A DNA stretch of 64,000 nucleotides from Aquatica leii (taxonomy: Eukaryota; Arthropoda; Insecta; Coleoptera; Lampyridae): contig CM069432.1 of the NCBI GenBank assembly GCA_035610365.1, forward strand, positions 183,505,027 through 183,569,026, read 5' to 3'. The position numbers were made by a program, and so were the translations under genes. Positions 49,291 to 60,774 of the stretch are shown one piece after another; position 1 is the stretch's first letter, and each line of letters begins with the position of its first letter. A model generated the notes under the pieces. That model was given only the letters and a program-made list of their open reading frames with translations, was not told where the DNA came from and did no database searches.

Positions 49291-51253
49291 ATTGTATGAT
49301 TTGATTTTTTTAGTAGTTGTGCTGAGTAGCATTTTTGGTCTCTTGTAAACTATTTTTCATTTTTTGTTTTGCGTTTAGTGTTATGCTTCATATGCAACTT
49401 TCGCAGTTTCCATTAATGTTTTGTGTAAAGTGCTGTACACGTCTATTACTTGTTTTATATTATTAGTTGGCGAAAATAGTTTAGTATACTACATTGTTTT
49501 TTTTTTACTTTTGAGGTTAACGAGTACCTGAGTATTTTTAATGCTTTACTGTTGTATTAGTATACTGTTTATTAATGTTGTGGATAATAGGATTCAAAGA
49601 CATTTAATAATTTAAGTATAAAATTAATTAGATCTCGCAGATTTTTAGATTTAAAAAAAATTATATTCACAAATTAATGCGTTATTCATTTGTGTCTAGA
49701 TATATAACAAACGATGTTTACCGCATACAAAAGTTTGCAACAAAAAATATTCAAAAAATCATTGTGGGGCAAAGGTTTTATACGGCGACGCTATTATATG
49801 GTAATTTGTTTTTAATTTTAATGGTTTTCACTTCAATTTTTTTTATAGAAGCCAAAATTGTACTTAATTTAATTATCCCAAAAATATAAAAAAAATTGCT
49901 TATGATCAATGGATTTGAAAATGAATTAATTATTTTTACTCTTATGTAGGAAAACATTCAACAAATTGGAATGTTTGCAAAAAATGAATTACATCAAATC
50001 ATACATCAGAAGGATACATAGGTACTATGGAATCTATTGCAGTAAACGTACAATATTTTGCTAATATTTAGTAGTCAGGTGTGCAAAAAACTGTTTAGAT
50101 CTTCTAGTTCTATCACTATCAACTTATTTGATCGTAATAAATTTTAGAATTACGAAATTCCTCTTAAGTCGATACCTTTAAATGATACCACCGAATAAAA
50201 TCTAATGATAGAGATTGGAAAAGGGTAAATATCCCATGGGGCCCATTCCATGTCAAATCAACATAGCACTTAACTTAACCATCTTAGATTCTGTTGAAAC
50301 TTTGTTGGTTTTTACTCTCTAACGTTTTGAAATCGAATATAATTTTTTTTAAAATTTCTATTACAATTTTTTATTTATAAATTTATGACACAAAATATGA
50401 CGTTTTTATACGAGCGCTAAAAGCTAAAATATATACTCTAATTTAACTTCTAATTTGATGCCTTTTCGGGCAATTTTTTTTTAAAGTTAAATAATTGATT
50501 TTTTAAAATACTGTTTTTTATTTTTTTAAGAATTTGTATATATTCAGACGTTATGGTAAAAAGCATCACAGTTGTCAAGAATTTTTAGCGTCACTAGCAG
50601 TAGCATACGGGCTACTTACATATCAAGATAATTCAATGTAGGAAATATTTTTTGTATGAAGGCTGAGAATATAATATACTGATTAAGCAAAAACTGTTAG
50701 AATAAATAAATATTCAATTTTAGTAATCGTAATTTCTATATAATTTTTTAAAAGTATACTATACGGTTTTAAACTAGATTAAAATGTGGTCTCTGTTACA
50801 AAAATTTTGGGTTTGGTTATTTTGATATTTATAAGCTTATAACAAAAGAAACTATAAGAGATATAATTTAATAAAAAAATTATTTGACTTTAGGACATCA
50901 GAGAATATAAATAAACAAAGTTTCAATAAATTCTGGAGACTGATTATGAAAAAAATCGGATACTCAAAATGAAGACAACAAAGATAATGAACAGAAGATC
51001 ATTATAAACAAATTGAAACTAAAACATTAATGTAAAACCTTACAAACGTTGATAAAAATTTGAAATTTTTGGAACTTTATATTGAGGATGGTAATTAATA
51101 AATTCTCTTCAATAAGGTTATTAGACAAGTCTGATAGCAAAATAAGTAGTAACAAAAATTATAAAGTAAAAAATTGTCTGAGCTTTTTTTATAGAAATTT
51201 ATCTGTATTCGCTCGATTGTGTGTTGCAAAGGGATTCGTGTTTCCTTTTCTGA
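49291..51253. other. AT-rich, no gene seen
   Basis: Nothing supported. CCCATTCCATGTCAAATCA near 50244 looks like a dispersed-repeat edge but has no partner here. A plus-strand frame from 51082 owes its end to the hexamer array. Confidence 0.45.
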
Positions 51254-51391
51254 CATTTACATTAACATTTACACTTACACTTACACTTACACTTACACTT
51301 ACACTTACACTTACACTTACACTTACACTTACACTTACACTTACACTTACACTTACACTTACACTTACACTTACACTTACACTTACACTTA
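51254..51391 (+). repeat. (ACTTAC)n hexamer array, about 22 copies
   Basis: A near-perfect run of ACTTAC/TTACAC after a few imperfect TTTACATT units. It ends exactly at the first of two MITEs. TTACACTTA or TTACACTAA also flanks both MITEs on the other sides (51980-51988 and 52597-52605) and imperfect units continue to about 52630, so the MITEs sit inside the array. Confidence 0.95.
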
Positions 51392-51979
51392 TGGCTAATT
51401 TACACTTTGTTAAGTAGTAAGTGCAGGTGAAAAGTGATTAGTTAACATGTTTTCATAATGTTAAGTGTTAAGTGTAAAGAAAACGTTTACACAGTAGTAT
51501 TGTAGAAGTCTCAAGTGTCAAGTGATTGTCTCCGTGTCGGAACAAAATGGTTAAAAAACAACGATGTTTTACTGATTTTTAACAGAGCTGCTTCTCTGAG
51601 CTGTTTATTTTTGTATGCTGCACAATTTACGTTATATAGGCATTCGTACTTTATATATTCCACTACGAAATTAATTGTTTGCTCTTCATTCCACTTCATG
51701 ATTCTGTTCTCCGTCCGGACTATACATTTGTCAAAGCAATACAATAAAAATATTTATTTAATAGTTTCGCGTTGCTACAATCGCGGAGTACGGGGATGTG
51801 CGGGGTTAGCTACTTAACAGAAAAAATAGACAGTTGTTCTATTCACTTTACTTTGCACTTGCACTTCGCACTCGCACTTATCACTTAACAGCGTGACAGT
51901 TTACACCTTGATTTTACTAATCACTTAACACTTGCACTTCTCACCTGCACTTGCTACTTAACAAAGTGTAAATTAGCCA
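51392..51979. mobile_element. Harbinger-type MITE, copy 1 (588 bases)
   Basis: TIRs of at least 45 bases with about two mismatches: TGGCTAATTTACACTTTG at 51392 and its reverse complement ending at 51979. TTA flanks on both sides match the usual 3-base target of PIF/Harbinger elements. Copy 1 keeps, on the minus strand, the start of an accessory MADF-like gene (51699-51567) and only the first codons of the transposase on the plus strand. The outer 140 bases left and 300 bases right are nearly identical to copy 2. Confidence 0.85.
51567..51699 (-). pseudogene. MADF/Myb-like accessory gene start in MITE copy 1
   Basis: ATG at 51699-51697 opens WNEEQTINFVVEYIKYECLY, NVNCAAYKNKQLREAAL and KIS. 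W-x-x-E-x-T at the start, an L-(W/Y) pair, then Y-K-N-(K)-x-x-R form the pattern of the MADF/SANT-like DNA-binding domain. Harbinger elements carry such a second protein that helps bring the transposase to DNA. The domain is cut off after about 44 residues where the internal deletion begins; after that the reading runs into the element's other end. Confidence 0.65.
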
Positions 51980-51988
51980 TTACACTAA

Positions 51989-52596
51989 TGGCTAATTTAC
52001 ACTTTGTTAAGTAGTAAGTGCAGGTGAAAAGTGATTAGTTAACATGTTTTCATAATGTTAAGTGTTAAGTGTAAAGAAAACGTTTACACAGTAGTATTGT
52101 AGAAGTCTCAAGTGTCAAGTGATTGTCTCCGTGTCGGAACAAAATGGTTGAAAAACAACGATGTGAATTGCGAAACAATTTAAAAAATATAGTCAAAATC
52201 ATCGCATCAGAAATTGAACATGACCTGTTAGATGAAGTCGAAAAACCTAAGAGATTATGGCAAAGAAAATGGAAAAAAACTACGAAATTAATTGTTTTCT
52301 CTTCATTCCACTTCATGATTCTGTTCTCCGTCCGTACTATACACTTGTCAAAGCAATACAATAAAAATATTTATTTAATAGTTTCGCGTTGCTACAATCG
52401 CGGAGTACGGGGATGTGCGGGGTTAGCTACTTAACAGAAAAAATAGACAGTTGTTCTATTCACTTTACTTTGCACTTGCACTTCGCACTCGCACTTATCA
52501 CTTAACAGCGTGACAGTTTACACCTTGATTTTACTAATCACTTAACACTTGCACTTCTCACCTGCACTTGCTACTTAACAAAGTGTAAATTAGCCA
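51989..52596. mobile_element. Harbinger-type MITE, copy 2 (608 bases)
   Basis: The same TIRs as copy 1, from TGGCTAAT at 51989 to ATTAGCCA ending at 52596. It is separated from copy 1 by only TTACACTAA. Its interior differs: it keeps the N-terminal part of a transposase on the plus strand (52144 to about 52281) fused directly to the first 12 codons or so of the MADF-like gene on the minus strand (to 52313). It is thus an independent internal deletion of the same parent. Confidence 0.85.
52144..52281 (+). pseudogene. Harbinger transposase N-terminal fragment in MITE copy 2
   Basis: ATG at 52144 opens VEKQRCELRNNLKNIV, a SEIEHDLLDEVEKPKR segment and LWQRKWKK. A basic (R/K)-x-W-x-(R/H)-x-W motif is found near the N terminus of PIF/Harbinger transposases before the F-x-x-F-(L/V)-R-M-S block. 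The frame then enters antisense of the accessory gene, so nothing after residue 46 belongs to the transposase. The similarity to the Harbinger exon at 19579-19984 cannot be tested since the regions do not overlap. Confidence 0.55.
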
Positions 52597-52629
52597 TTAC
52601 ACTTACATTTACACTTACACTTACACTTC

Positions 52630-53425
52630 TTTTGTTCACTCCGTCATCCGTCTCTTCTCCACAAAGTCTGTACCTCATTTCTTTCTTTTTTCTTCAAAAT
52701 CTACTTCCTAACCCTTCGTTTCCACATCTAAACCTCGTTATTACTTTTTTCTTCTTGCTTTTGTTCTCTTCCTTCTGCAGCTGTTCTGGAACCCCTTCTC
52801 CCTTGATATTCTTATAATTCACATTATATCTGTTTTTTTTCTTTGTCTATTTTTCCTGCTTTTTATGTCCCTATCTCTCTTTATTATTTTCTCACTTACC
52901 CTTATTCCCTGAGGGTCTTTAAACTCTCTACATTTTCTCTCACGTAAAAGGTTTTTTTTATAATACTCTTCCCTTCCTTCCTTTTCCTTTTTTTCTTTCT
53001 TTTTCTAAATACTATTATTTTCATTTTCTCCGTATTTACTTCCAACTCTTTATTTTTCATGTATTTTTTTAGCGTCTTCATCATCTCGTTTATTTCCTTT
53101 TCGTCTTTAGCCACCAACACAATGTCATCTGCATACGCCAACGATCTCACATTTACTTTCCCTACTACAATCTCTTCTATTTGTTATCCTCCTGTTGTCT
53201 CCTCCAAATCCCCCGTACATACTTTGGCTCAGTGGGCATGTCCGTCTCAACCCTTTTCTTGTAGCGAATTTCTCGCTTTCCTCTCCATTCACTTTCACTC
53301 GACTCCTTGTTTCTTTGTAAATTTCTTTCATTCTATCTATTAACCTCCCATTTATTTTTTTTCTCCGCATGTATACCCACAGTTTTTCCCTGGTCACTTT
53401 GTCAAAAACGGCAACGACACAAATA
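52630..53425 (-). pseudogene. Non-LTR retrotransposon relic: reverse transcriptase to C-terminal end
   Basis: Minus strand. From about 53420: VAVFDKVTREKLW (the A-F-D block of the reverse transcriptase palm), a RMKEIYKETRSRVKVNG segment, a degraded RKGLRRTCPLS block (family: G-x-x-Q-G-x-x-L-S-P), a frame change, then SLAYADDIVLVAKDEKEI with the YADD active site (about 53140) and a NTEKMKIIVF thumb start. From 52890 to 52640 it is diverged but matches the C-terminal fragment at 37500-37790. It belongs to the jockey/R1-like group by look. Several frame changes; the N-terminal endonuclease is missing. Confidence 0.75.
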
Positions 53426-53429
53426 ACAC

Positions 53430-55077
53430 CACTTACACTAAAAATGGTTGTTGGTTTGAGCTAATTTACCAATATAATTAATTTTTCTATAGAGGCTAAG
53501 TAAAAATATTTTAAATTATAAATATTTAAAACAATATATGAATTATTTCAATTCTTTTTTTAAAACATATTGTAAAAACGCTTTTTTATTTTATAGCAAA
53601 GTAAACGTTTAATAATGTACAGTTAAGAAATTTAAATATTATCTTAGATCGTATTAATTATATATTATCAGCTGTGTATGCTTATGTAAGTTGCTATTCA
53701 TAATAAAAGATATTAAAAATGTTCTTTTAAATATAAAACTCTAAAAATAAAATATTTAAGAATATAATCTTCTTAAGAGCTTAAGACATCTGGTCATACC
53801 CACAAATGCTTTTATAGCATTACAATATAGATCTCTAGTGTTTTATGATTGTGACATCTCGTTTGCTTATGTATATTGAATAAAATATTTTTAATTTTAA
53901 TCTTTTTGTAAAATTTTTATAATAGATTTTTAGTATAAGCTGTATTTAATACATTCGTTTTTTGTTTGTAACGAATTAAATGTTTAATAAAACAATCTTT
54001 TTAATTTTTTCCATGTGTTGAAATCATACTATGTAGTTCAAAACGCAACTTCCACAACAAAGGTCACAAAAAATATAATTTGTAAACTTAAAATTTTTTA
54101 TATATAAAGAATTTAATATATTACATAATATTATTTTATTAATGTGTTAAATAGTAATGTGCAAACGTTAAATAAGAAACATTTTAAAACTTCAAAATTT
54201 AAATATTTTTTATATAGAAACCGCAGACGATAGGTGAATAGTATTTTAAAAACAAAGATATGCACATACAAAAAGGATATTAAAAGTAGACCAGAAAACA
54301 TGATAAATGCGATTTTCGCAGCTTTCAACTCGAGAATATTGTCTAACGCATCTGCTTCCCTAGATACAAAATCTTGAATATATTATTTCTACATCAAATC
54401 GAAAGCTTTTTAAAGCATTAAAACTAAAATATATTTAGTTTTGCAATTTCACTTAAATTTAAAAATTTGACATAAGGTGAAACACAGTTTTTAGATAAGT
54501 ACGCATTTAATAATTAATAATATCGTACTAATATAAGATGTTATGTAAGATTTGTGACTGTAATAATATTTAAATTGTTGTTTATATTGAGATTAAATAA
54601 AAAGTATATTTTTCTAAAATGTTTGTAACGTAATTCAGAAGGTAATAAATAACAAGGGTTTATGTCCAGAAAACAATGAAAAATGGTTACTAAAGTACAA
54701 TTTTTATTTGAACAAAGAAATTTGTTATTTATATTTGACTAACCTACTCTTTAAAATTTTATTTAAAAAAACTCATTTTGCGTTTTGCAAACGTTAGGTT
54801 TTCTGTTATACATTTAATACAGATACTTCTAAAATTAAACTTCATCATTTTCAAATAGTTCGTTTTTTAAAATAATTATAAATTTCCAAAAATAATTATG
54901 TATTAACAACAATTTACAGTTTAAAATAAAATAACCACAACTTCTTATAAGTAGATAATGCTACATAACAAATATCTAAAATAAAATTTAAATTGTCAAT
55001 GCATATACTATGTTATTAAAAAAATATTTATTGCTACGGATAACATAAAATAACAAAAACTAAAAAAAACATAGTTG
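53430..55077. other. AT-rich, no gene seen
   Basis: Nothing supported on either strand. Confidence 0.5.
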
Positions 55078-55223
55078 AAAAATAGTATATTAAGAAATTA
55101 GTGGCTTATGGAACGCTATTATCGCACGCGTCCAAGTTTGCAAAACGAGGCGCGCAGCGCCGAGTTTTGCAATGGACAAGTGCGATAATAGGCCATAAGC
55201 CACGAATTTCTTATACTATTTTT
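55078..55223. repeat. Long near-perfect palindrome
   Basis: The left arm (55078 to about 55148, AAAAATAGTATA...GTGGCTTATGG...CTATTATCGCAC...TTTGCAAAAC) is the reverse complement of the right arm (about 55152-55223) with only a few mismatches and short bulges. The centre is GC-rich (GGCGCGCAGCGCC). An RNA from here would fold into a hairpin of about 60 pairs. It is probably a short palindromic MITE; no target duplication could be fixed. Confidence 0.85.
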
Positions 55224-57200
55224 TCTATTTTACCCCATTCTTAACAGATTTAACAGAAAATAAATAATTCTAAAATTGCATAATTTTTTTAATATTTATT
55301 AAATTTAAGTTGGTAACGTTCATCTCACTTATTTGACAGATTTGACATTTGAATTAAGAATGAAAACTTAAAATTAATATCAAAAAGCACCTAGTTTGTT
55401 TTCGTTTTCTGCAATCGAAGGTTCATGCCCACTTTACTATATCTTATTATAGATTACGCAATGCCAAGTACCAATGGATTGGTAATGGTAATTTGCCACC
55501 AAAAAGGTTTGATTTGTATATGGTGTAAATTGAAGGTTATAACTTGCAAGTTTTTCTTATAGTCATTGCAAAATCAACGATGTATCATAAAGAATACAAA
55601 CCTACAGGAACTATTACAAGTTCCCACTATTGAGACGGTTCTCCAAATAAGTTTGTTTTATATAGATGAATGTTGCTTACATGAAGGCCGCAAACAAAAA
55701 GTGTCGACGAAACCATACAAGAAAACGACAGGCATTTCTTGATAGTTTAACAACAGAATTAAAAACCATTTATAATTTTATAATCTGGTTTTGAGCAAGA
55801 TTTTGTTCATGATTATCATAAAGAAATGAATACATGATGTATATGATTTCTTATTTTTAAGATAATTTATCGGTTTTGTGTTTACTTATGTCCGTATTAT
55901 TTATTATTTGTTATACAAAATCTTATAATCTCTACGACTTTGTCATTTGTAAATATATGATTTATGTTAATAAACATTCTGAATTTTACTTTCGAATTTA
56001 CTCCCTCAAACTGCTAATTGTTTGTGAAGTCGGTTTAATCATCCCACTCATTATTAATAATTGGGTCAAAAATAAACGTGACATAGGTAAGATACTTCAC
56101 CGCAAAGTAATTTATAGAAAAATCCATTATTTTGAATATTTGCAAAAGCTAACTTTAAATATGCTAGGCAACTTTTTCACAAATTTGCATCAAGTTATTT
56201 GAAACTTGCTGTTTATAAATTAAAATCCTGTACAAACATAAAAATAATATTGATATATTAAAGTATAATAAATAAATTACGAAGTTGAAGAGAAGGTCCG
56301 AGAGGTTTCAACCAACAGAAATCAAAAATATGAGAAACAGGAGATATTGACTGCTTCCTTCGAGATGCTGATGATCACCAGTTGGTCTCACCTATTTAAC
56401 ATTTAAATTTAAAACATTTGAATTTAAAAATTAATATTAAAAAGCACTTACACAGAAAATAATGTTATTTGTGTTGTTACATAAAGCTGTAGGTTATGTG
56501 TTATTTTAGTTTCTATGCCTGTCATGCGTAATAAAAGTTTGAATACACTTCTGTCCTTTGCTTCTGTCTTGTGTCCTCATTCAAACATTCGCGTATTTTA
56601 AAAAAATAAACGTTCATGCTTGGTAAAATAATCGATTACATAATTTACGTTACAATCTGCCATTTTAATCATACAAATTCAATACTTATGTTCAATACCG
56701 TGTACCAACCTTAAAAAACAAAAAAAGCAGTGAAAAAAAGTGTTGCGTGAAAAAAAGTAACTCAGTAAAGCACTCAACTGACGTCATCACAGTATCGAAA
56801 TGTTGACAATAAATGGGTAAAATAGAAAAAAGAATTTGAAAATGTAAACATTTTTTTTTATTTTTTGTATAATAAGCGACGTTTTACTTTGACACATTAT
56901 AGTCACACCACGTATGTTCTTGCAAATATAACTATTTATTTTGCTTAAAATGTTAATATCTGTAGAATAGCAATACTTTTTTATTTAGATCACCACTACG
57001 TAACATCAAAATTAGTTAGAAACAAAGTATGTTAATTGTATTGACTTGTGTGAACAGTAGATAATATAGTAGAAACTAAAAATAACGTATCTATTAAAAC
57101 TCATATTTGCATGTAAGCAATGCGATAATAAAATATGTTTTATAAATTATATTCGCATAGAGTTTAATTGGATTTATTTTTTTTTAAACGTCTTTTGAAT
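55224..57200. other. AT-rich region, no recognised gene
   Basis: An open frame at 55876-56202 (108 codons, hydrophobic in the first half) has no homologue I recognise and no ATG at its head. TTCTATTTTACCCCATT at 55228-55244 and the inverted ATGGGTAAAATAGAA at 56813-56827 form an inverted pair 1.6 kb apart that might mark an element. Confidence 0.35.
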
Positions 57201-57204
57201 ATCT

Positions 57205-57233
57205 CGACATGTCATAGGCCAATGGGCGTAACC
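57205..57233 (+). repeat. Left terminal inverted repeat
   Basis: Starts CGACATGTCATAGGCC and ends GGGCGTAACC; 27 of 29 bases match the right end in inverted orientation. Preceded by ATCT. Confidence 0.9.
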
Positions 57234-57666
57234 ACCAATTTACGTAATTTTCAGGAGACAGTAAAATGCAAATAAGATTGATCATTTGTGTGATATTATT
57301 GATGGAAATTTTGGTTTTAGTTATTAACATTGGATTATGAGAAATGCTAGTAATAATTGATCAATATGGTCGTTAAAAACTACTAAAACAGCTAAAATTA
57401 GAAAAGAATTGTGGGTTATGACCTTTGGCTGTAGTGTTTATATGTATCTTAGATCTTATATTTTGACTTACGACTTACAGAATTGTTGGTTACACCAGTT
57501 GCAATACTGATTATAATTTTTATTATGGTTTACGCCTAAATAAAAAAAAACGGAGGCGTTTTTAATTTTGAAGTATTTATTATAAATTTTATGTTAATTA
57601 TTAAAAATATAAAATCAAAATGAATTTTATTAAATTGAATAAACGTAAAACTAAATTACTCCTTAT

Positions 57667-60210
57667 TTATTTCTTTGTGTTTTTCTTTACAATAGTCTTC
57701 GCCGTCGTTTTATTTTTGCTCGAACCTTTTAACTCATTTTTTGACATTTTTCTTTTGTTGGTAACCAATAGAGAAGGAGTTGATTGGGACAAGACCTTAT
57801 CTATAACCGATTCTAACAGATTCACATCATCTTCATCATCAGTTTCTGCAAGGACATCAGGAACATCTTCACTTGTTTGCATTTCCAGAGTATTCTTTGT
57901 GGTAGTTCTTCGGAATTATGGATTTATCAACCAAAGCCTTTAGGTTACTGTATTTTTTCAGTGCAATTGGTAATTTTACATTATATAGAGGAGGTGGTGA
58001 TGGTTGAGTAAAACTTCTTGAACTGCGTTCAGGAAGTATTGAAGTGAATTCATTACCAGGCTTTTAAGAATACCACAACCGCAACACGTTATCTTTGGAA
58101 AAAAAATTCTTTTAATGCTCCTTAAGCTTAAGGCCTTTCCACAATCTGTTTTCGTTATACTGTTAGGAAATACAGCTGATTGGAGAAATTTGTAGTCTTT
58201 GAACTCCTCGAAAGTTAATTTTATAACGTGATACGGCATCTTTTCTCTCGAATTTCTTATTATTGTTGGCCATTCTGATGGAGCCCAGACAATTTTCCGC
58301 CTAAGAGATCTCTCAAGAGTGGCATGCACAGAATCGGCTGGCATATACGTATGCCCTGGCAGAAGGAATGTTATGCATATTGAAGTAATATTGTTACTAT
58401 GGAAACGTATAAACCATGCTAAAGCGCTTATAATTTGTTTATTCTTGTATTGCCCTGGGCAAGAATCACACATTAGCGAAATAGAGTTAAGATTCCCTCT
58501 ACGATCTACGTTTCTCAAGTACTCGATTAGCACAGTACAGATTTCATTACTCCCACGTTTTCCATCCACTTCGCCTCATGGATAACAGAAAACTTTTTTT
58601 GTCCCTGACTCATAAAAAGTTTCGTTATAAAACGCATATTTCCGTGAATAGTAAAGTAACATGTTGTTATCATGTGGGGTATTCAGCATTTTTTGTAAAT
58701 CGACACTTGTACACAGGAAGTTATTATCAGTCTTCGACTTTTGTTGATCGGGTAAATGCAATTGCTTGCAATCTTCTTTTTCTTCTAAATGAATCTGAAG
58801 GTTCTTAGCGAGAGCGTCAGATACTTCATAAGAATTGTCTTTTGTTTCACAGATTTCACATTTATCTTTCTTGGGCAAGTAAAATCCTATATTGAATTTT
58901 GTTTTAAAAAGTACTCAAAACAATTTTTCTGATACCGGCGCTCCAATGTCGTTCATGCTGCAATGTTTGTTGTATATTCTGTATAAATTTGCAACATCCC
59001 TAAACTCTGCAGGAAGGTAAACTTTAGTTGTACTACCTCTGCAGTAATGAGATGGCACTGCAGGCAACATCTTAATAAAATCTGTCATGGTATTTCTTAC
59101 TTCAAGCGGCGTTTTATTTTTTGGTTCATGTTTACCGCGTCCTTCTAGTTTTGGAGTATTCATGTCAGTTCTGTTATCATCTAAGTAACAAACAACTTTC
59201 TGAAAAATATAAAAGTGTGGACAAAAGAAATTGTTGACAAACTTTAATTTTTTTCCCAAGTAATGGCAGATAATACATTTTTGAACATTGTCGACGACTT
59301 TCGTTCTCTTTATTCCCGTATCGCCTCTTAACTGCTACTCTTTCAATGCATGCACCTAAAAAGTTCTTTTGTTCTTGCTCAGTTTTCATATTGTAGAAAT
59401 TAGTAAAAAGTTGAAGACGCTGCTTTTCACTATATTTCAGCCCACAGCTATTTTGACATTTGTCTTTGCACGGATTAGGTTTCAACTCTTTAGCGTTTCT
59501 CAACTTTTTGTTGCGTTGCAAATATGCTTGACCGTTTAACTTAAGTTCTCTGTTAATTTCTCTACTACTTCTCTTTGGACTCTTTTTTATTCCCTCCTCG
59601 CCGACTATACTATTGTTTGTTTTATTCGCTGTGATTTCATTTTCATTTGGCATAATGTTCATGTTGTTTGTAGATTCGTCAATAAGTTTCATGTTGTTTG
59701 TAGATTCGTCAATAAGTTTCATGTTGTTTGTAGATTCGTCAATAAGTTCAGTCATTTCACTATTATTTTCATTAGTAATCTCGGCAACTAAAATGTCATT
59801 TTCCGTTAGAACACTTTCAACATCTACGCGTAATGTTTCTATTTCTTTAGTAGTCACTAAATTGTCGTCAATACAAAAGTTTGCATTTTCAGTTAGCATT
59901 ACCTGATCTAATATTAGAGGTTGATTTACTGCGAATTTTGAAAACTATTATTGTTTGTTAAATCATTATTTGCTTGTGACAAGTCATCATCACAAGCTTG
60001 AATTATATTAAGCAGTTCATTATCAGGTATAATTACTATTCCATTTTTTTCTTTATCACAAAGTTCTTGACTATTACTCTGGTTGCTTTTAGCAAGTAAT
60101 ATTTCATTAGAACTACAGTCATTTTCAGCAACATGTTGCATTTCATTTTCATTTACTTTTTCTGAAAACCTAATTCCGAGGCTTTCTAGAATTTGTTTTC
60201 CCCGTGACAT
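57667..60210 (-). pseudogene. Candidate transposase with DSCPGQ and PGHTYM motifs, several breaks
   Basis: ATG at 60210-60208 starts MSRGKQILESLG and an acidic Asn/Glu-rich region. One shift near 59935 leads to 59899-59200 with a triplicated LIDESTNNM unit, a Cys block CKDKCQNSCGLKYSEKQR and KIKVCQQFLLSTL. A shift in a T-rich run near 59195 leads to a frame open to about 58100 apart from TGA at 58915-58917 and 58576-58578: KVVCYLDDNR, SHYCRGSTT, LPKKDKCEICE, LQKMLNTPH, GKRGSNEI, LMCDSCPGQYKNK, LLPGHTYMPADSVHATLER. Another shift at an A run near 58095 restores a C-terminal block with IPKNYHKEY, and a further one an acidic-basic tail ending at 57667. Insects carry many intact proteins of this layout, which I know as uncharacterised (probably the DUF7869 type). 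Conserved Asp, His, Asp and Glu suggest an RNase H-like nuclease; that is inference. Confidence 0.75.
59661..59750. repeat. Three tandem copies of a 30-base unit
   Basis: ATGTTGTTTGTAGATTCGTC plus ten bases recurs at 59661, 59691 and 59721, exact except at the end of the last copy. It encodes the decapeptide repeat (K/T)LIDESTNNM in the N-terminal part of the candidate transposase. The identity of the copies points to a recent expansion. Confidence 0.95.
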
Positions 60211-60745
60211 CTGAAATACGACATTTCCTAAACATAATCAATTACTCCACACAGATTTAGTTATAATTAACAGTTTTTGTTTAACGCGTATTTGTAAATT
60301 TAGGTATAAAAACCTAACGTATAAATTACTTGAACATTTTATAGATCGATTGTACAATAATAAAAATTTAATAGAATTAAATAAGATCTTACCTTCTTGG
60401 GATCAAATGGAACAATTACATAAAACAAATGTTAACTGCAAATTACAATAATTATAGTTTAAATAAGCAACTAAAACTATACTAACTATACATTGGCGTC
60501 ATAATGTTCTTAAACTCGAGGCTTAAGCCAGTTAGCGTTTCTCAGAGAATTACTTATGTGGGTTACGTCTGATTTTTGCGCCCATTGGCTATACTCCAAA
60601 ATTGCTCAAAACGGTTACGTTAAAAAAGTAATTTCCTGCTTATTATCTATTAAACAAGCTTTGAGGGTTACGCCAAGTTTTAAAAAGGTGGGTTATGCTT
60701 TTTAGCAACTACTTTCATGTGTAACTCAATTGTACAAAGTTTGAG

Positions 60746-60774
60746 GGTTACGCCCATTGGCCTATGACGTGTTG
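60746..60774 (-). repeat. Right terminal inverted repeat
   Basis: On the minus strand starts CAACACGTCATAGGCC and ends GGGCGTAACC; followed on the plus strand by ATCT. Confidence 0.9.

Noticed and set aside
51082..51417. 111-codon frame ending in a Thr-Leu repeat
   Set aside because: The repeat part is just translation of the ACTTAC array.
55876..56202. 108-codon hydrophobic frame, thought of as a chemoreceptor fragment
   Set aside because: No ATG at its head, no conserved motif I can name, AT-rich composition alone gives hydrophobic frames.
58576..58917. TGA codons in the candidate transposase as recoded selenocysteine or tryptophan
   Set aside because: No SECIS-like structure was seen and the gene carries other frame breaks; simple mutation (for example TGG to TGA at 58576) is enough.
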